This document shows positions 14,211 through 16,697 of a stretch of 16,697 nt of DNA, piece by piece. The notes under the pieces were generated by a model. The model searched no databases, was not told where the DNA came from, and was given only the letters and a program-made list of their open reading frames with translations. Position 1 is the stretch's first letter, and every line of letters starts with the position of its first letter. This DNA comes from Planctomycetota bacterium (GTDB taxonomy: Bacteria; Planctomycetota; Planctomycetia; Pirellulales; Pirellulaceae): NCBI GenBank assembly GCA_019347795.1, contig JAHWKS010000013.1, positions 1 to 16,697 of the forward strand, given 5' to 3'. The position numbers and the translations under genes were made by a program.

Positions 14211-15347
14211 TCACTTCACCTTAAGCATCCGCTCCAGCGCGGCGAGCGACCAGCGCGCGGTTTCTTCGTCCACTTCGATCACGTTCACCGGCGTTCCCGC
14301 GGCGAGGTTCTCCAGGCTCCAACAGAGATGCGCCAGGTCGATGCGGTACATCGTGGCGCACATGCAGATTACCGGCGAGAGGAAGTGAATCTCCTGCTCG
14401 GGATGCTCCTGCTTGAGGCGGTTCACCAGGTGCAGCTCTGTGCCGATCGCCCACTTCGTGCCCGGCGGCGCCGCCTCCACCGTGCGGATGATCGTCCCGG
14501 TGGAGCCGGAGACATCCGCCAGATCGTTCACCTCCTGCGGGCATTCCGGGTGGACCAGAATCTTGATGTCGGGAATCCGCTCCCGCAAGCCGTGCACGTG
14601 CTCGGGGCGAAACATCTGGTGAACGCTGCAGTGCCCCTTCCACAGGATCACTTTGCTTTGCTGCAGCGACTCCTCGCTGTTGCCGCCAAGATCGCTGTTG
14701 TAGGGATCCCACACCGGCATCTGTTCATTCGTGATCCCCATCTTCAGCGCCGTGTTGCGGCCCAGATGCTGATCGGGGAAGAACAGCACCCGGCTGGTGC
14801 GCCGGAAGGCCCACTCCAGCACCGCCGCGGCGTTGCTGGAGGTGCACACGATGCCCCCGTGCCGGCCGCAGAAAGCTTTGAGGCTGGCGGCGGAGTTGAT
14901 GTACGTGACGGGAGTGACGTCGTCGGTACCGATCACCTCGCCCAGATCGGCCCAGGCCGCCTCAACCTGGTCGATGGCGGCCATGTCGGCCATCGAGCAG
15001 CCGGCGGCCATGTCCGGCAGCACCACGGTCACGCGGCTCCCACGCTCGGCCACTTTCTCCGGCCGATTGGCCAGGATGTCGGCCGTCTCGGCCATGAAAT
15101 GGACGCCGCAAAACGCGATGTACCGGCAATCGCTGCTCTCGGCCGCCATCTGGCTGAGCTGATAGCTGTCCCCCCGCAGATCGGAAAGGGCGATCACCTC
15201 ATCCTGCTGGTAGTGATGCCCGAGGATCAGCAGCTCCGAGCCCATCTGCTCGCGCACCGCCTGAATGCGAGAAGCAAGCGTCTCGTTGTCCAGCGGCTTG
15301 TAATCCGCAAGCGGAAAAGTCGGAGCAGGCGCGGCGACAGTGCTCAT
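14211..15347 (-). CDS. nadA: Quinolinate synthase
   Basis: This enzyme condenses iminoaspartate with dihydroxyacetone phosphate to quinolinate in NAD synthesis. It is cytoplasmic and carries a [4Fe-4S] cluster. The 378-aa length suits the longer NadA form. Motifs: LGHHYQQDEV (42-51), DSYQLS (60-65), AFCGVHFMAETADIL (78-92), PDMAAGCSMAD (C117, first cluster ligand), KGHCSVHQMF (C240, second), HPECPQEV, SGSTGTI and the C-terminal SPVICMCATMYR, where C328 or C330 is the third ligand. The family's catalytic Tyr/His/Glu motifs are kept. The ATG at 15347 has no strong ribosome site, but the N-terminal sequence reads naturally. A TATAAT -10 at 15409-15414 may serve it. nadB and nadC are not in the window, so the pathway genes are scattered here. 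Confidence 0.96.
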   Translation of the reverse strand: MSTVAAPAPTFPLADYKPLDNETLASRIQAVREQMGSELLILGHHYQQDEVIALSDLRGDSYQLSQMAAESSDCRYIAFCGVHFMAETADILANRPEKVAERGSRVTVVLPDMAAGCSMADMAAIDQVEAAWADLGEVIGTDDVTPVTYINSAASLKAFCGRHGGIVCTSSNAAAVLEWAFRRTSRVLFFPDQHLGRNTALKMGITNEQMPVWDPYNSDLGGNSEESLQQSKVILWKGHCSVHQMFRPEHVHGLRERIPDIKILVHPECPQEVNDLADVSGSTGTIIRTVEAAPPGTKWAIGTELHLVNRLKQEHPEQEIHFLSPVICMCATMYRIDLAHLCWSLENLAAGTPVNVIEVDEETARWSLAALERMLKVK

Positions 15348-15408
15348 GAGCCGGGCGACAGCCGGTTTCCCGGCGGCCTACAACAGAAGGCAAACACCAA
15401 GACACGAA

Positions 15409-15414
15409 ATTATA
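15409..15414 (-). promoter_or_regulatory. Perfect TATAAT -10 element upstream of nadA
   Basis: The minus strand reads GCCATATAATTTCG here, a rare exact TATAAT in this GC-rich DNA. Transcription would begin near 15402, leaving a leader of about 55 nt. No good -35 is found at 16-18 nt upstream (TTTCCC-like). No NadR, NrtR or NiaR operator could be identified by eye. Confidence 0.4.
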
Positions 15415-15613
15415 TGGCGTTTTCGGCCCCGGGGAAAGGTAAACATGAGCCGCGGACCGCGTGAACCGGTAGCTTCCACATCAGGCGTCATGAGGCCGAC
15501 TTGATCATTGGAAGACCTCACGCGCCCGAGAGAATTCTTGTGCGCGCCAGCCAACGCGACTAGCATTAAGGCGCCGCGCGAAAATGCGTTCGCTGTCATG
15601 GAGTTGCAATATC

Positions 15614-16456
15614 ATGAGCCCGCAACAAATCCGTAACGCCATGGCGCTCTACGGCGACGCCCATTTCTGGATCCGCCATGGCGAAAGCTCGGGGTGGGGG
15701 GTTCAAGCGCGCCAAGGCAGTCGCCTCCTCCACCTGGTCGGAGACGCGTCGGCCCGCGTCAGCAAAAAGCATCCCGTCATCGTCGAGTTTGGTGACCCGC
15801 AACAGCGGAATCCCGCCCACACCGTTGCCGTCCTGCGCCGTCTGCGGCGATTTATGGAGCAGAATGGATTTGTAGAGCTCAGCAGCGATCAGACGGAGTT
15901 CGGCGCGCGGGTGACTTTTGCCGGGAAGGGCGCCGCCAAGAAGCTGGCGCCCGCGCCCCCGGCGACGCCGCGGCCGGAGGCGCCTCAACTGCCGCAAGTG
16001 AAGCTCACGGATTCGCCGGGCGCGGCCAAACCAGACGGGATTTCGAACCTGGAGTCGAAGTTCGAAATTCAACTCCCCGCCGACTATCGCGCCTTCCTGG
16101 CCCAGTACAACGGCGGCGTTCCCGCAGCGGGAAATCTCGACACCGGCGAAGCGGACGTCGGCGTCATCACGATCGACCGGTTTCTATCCGTGACCGACTC
16201 GCCTGGCGCGTTCCACGAAAATGACTTGGGTTCTAATATCGAGTTTCAATGGGGGTCTCTAGATCTGCCGGAAGATTTCATTCCGATCGCACGGGCGGAC
16301 GAAGACATCATCCTGCTCTGCGTCAAGGGATCGAATGCCGGACGCGTGCGACTGTGGCGCGACATCGAAGGAGGGTACGAAGAGGAAAATACGTTGTCTC
16401 TTGCGGGATCGTTTGCCGAGCTGTTGGAACGGCTGTCCGATCGCGCAACCGAATAG
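15614..16456 (+). CDS. SUKH (SMI1/KNR4) domain protein with an extra N-terminal domain
   Basis: This is a 280-aa soluble protein. Residues 140-275 are a SMI1/KNR4 (SUKH-1) domain: ISNLESKFEIQLPADYRAFL, AQYNGGVP, then LPEDFIPIARADEDIILLCV (219-237) and RVRLWRD. SUKH proteins in bacteria are often immunity proteins against contact-dependent or polymorphic nuclease toxins, but many stand alone with other roles. The first 108 residues form a separate unknown domain (MALYGDAHFWIRHGESSGWG; LLHLVGDASARVSKKHPVIVE; a helix 68-84), joined by a Pro/Ala-rich linker (111-137). No toxin, Rhs or secretion gene lies nearby. I chose the ATG at 15614 with TGGAG about 10 nt upstream; the longer frame from 15584 adds ten unlikely residues. 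Confidence 0.82.
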   Translation: MSPQQIRNAMALYGDAHFWIRHGESSGWGVQARQGSRLLHLVGDASARVSKKHPVIVEFGDPQQRNPAHTVAVLRRLRRFMEQNGFVELSSDQTEFGARVTFAGKGAAKKLAPAPPATPRPEAPQLPQVKLTDSPGAAKPDGISNLESKFEIQLPADYRAFLAQYNGGVPAAGNLDTGEADVGVITIDRFLSVTDSPGAFHENDLGSNIEFQWGSLDLPEDFIPIARADEDIILLCVKGSNAGRVRLWRDIEGGYEEENTLSLAGSFAELLERLSDRATE

Positions 16457-16513
16457 CGTACGCTGCGCGCCACCGACTCGCCGTCATGCCTTGAATTCGC
16501 AAGCGGCGGCTCG

Positions 16514-16697
16514 TTATCGGGCGCCGCAGCACTTCTTGAATTTCTTGCCGCTGCCGCACGGGCACGGCTCGTTACGTCCGACTCGCGGGGCGGCATGGCG
16601 GATGGTCGTCGCCGCCGGCGCCGCTTCGTATTCCGCGTCGTCCTTCCAAGCGCTCACGGGGAAAGGCGCGTTGGAAGGCAGACGACGGTTCGCGACG
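16514..16697 (-). CDS. SEC-C motif protein, C-terminal end only
   Basis: Sixty-one codons are present before the TAA at 16516-16514; the rest lies beyond the right edge. The final residues [20 protein letters not shown] followed by GAR are a zinc-binding SEC-C motif (C-x-C-x8-C-C). This motif ends SecA and many small unrelated proteins. SecA usually finishes CxCx8CH, whereas a CC ending is commoner in UPF0149/YchJ-like and other SEC-C proteins, so the parent protein cannot be named. The preceding [20 protein letters not shown] is a linker without recognisable domain. Codon use matches the surrounding genes. Confidence 0.75.
   Translation of the reverse strand, partial: VANRRLPSNAPFPVSAWKDDAEYEAAPAATTIRHAAPRVGRNEPCPCGSGKKFKKCCGAR

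Noticed and set aside
14328..15464. 378-codon plus-strand ORF opposite nadA
   Set aside because: It is antisense to an intact nadA and has an Arg/His/Gly/Val-rich composition with no motif.
15378..15599. 73-codon minus-strand ORF upstream of nadA
   Set aside because: It overlaps the likely nadA promoter and has no ribosome site or family-like pattern.
15614..16456. Toxin-immunity locus around the SUKH gene
   Set aside because: No toxin, Rhs/RHS-repeat, VgrG or secretion gene is present in the window; the neighbours are nadA and a SEC-C protein.

Overview
The window is high-GC DNA that most likely comes from a planctomycete of the Pirellulales/Gemmatales type. This rests on protein families rather than any marker gene: an exported Ig-like/DUF1549-type protein with a C-x4-CH motif, an exported thioredoxin/NHL-repeat protein, an exported glycine-rich protein of a planctomycete type, an OmpA-like lipoprotein, a short 'PFRPFTV' protein, and many uncharacterised short genes. 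Gene spacing is loose and strand switches are frequent; only ilvH-ilvC-101 aa and the DUF4160/DUF2442 pair look like compact transcription units.

Layout. 1-906 (-): N-terminal part of a large surface/cytochrome-like protein that runs off the left edge. 907-1230: gene-free, with a strong 20-bp inverted repeat. 1231-1566 (-): unknown 111-aa protein. 1664-2794 (-): GT4 glycosyltransferase. 3090-4217 (+): GH88 unsaturated glucuronyl hydrolase. 4379-4597 (+): 72-aa unknown whose 3' end overlaps that of a convergent OmpA-like lipoprotein (4573-5400, -). 5507-6049 (-): unknown 180-aa protein. 6245-8338 (-): exported thioredoxin/NHL/DsbD-alpha-like protein. 8606-9523 (-): exported glycine-rich protein followed by a clear terminator hairpin.

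9737-11749 (+): branched-chain amino acid genes. ilvH is followed by a 109-bp TGACCCC/TCACCCC repeat array, then ilvC, then an uncharacterised 101-aa gene joined to ilvC by a TGATG stop/start. The catalytic subunit gene ilvB is not next to them. 11789-12640 (+): a gene of a nuclease-like (Rpn/PD-(D/E)XK-like) planctomycete family carrying two compensating frameshifts, followed by a decayed tandem copy of its own C-terminus. 12818-13717 (+): a radical SAM protein. 13791-14145 (+): a truncated DUF4160-like piece and a DUF2442 gene. 14211-15347 (-): nadA. 15614-16456 (+): a SUKH (SMI1/KNR4) protein with an extra N-terminal domain. 16514-16697 (-): the C-terminus of a SEC-C protein that runs off the right edge.

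Most of the window is ordinary chromosomal housekeeping and envelope content. I see no phage, plasmid, CRISPR or convincing defence island. The points most worth a second look are the G-rich-strand repeat array inside the ilv unit, the uncharacterised ilvC partner, the double-frameshifted gene with its tandem tail copy, the OmpA-like protein lacking both usual peptidoglycan-contact residues, and the 907-1230 inverted repeat.
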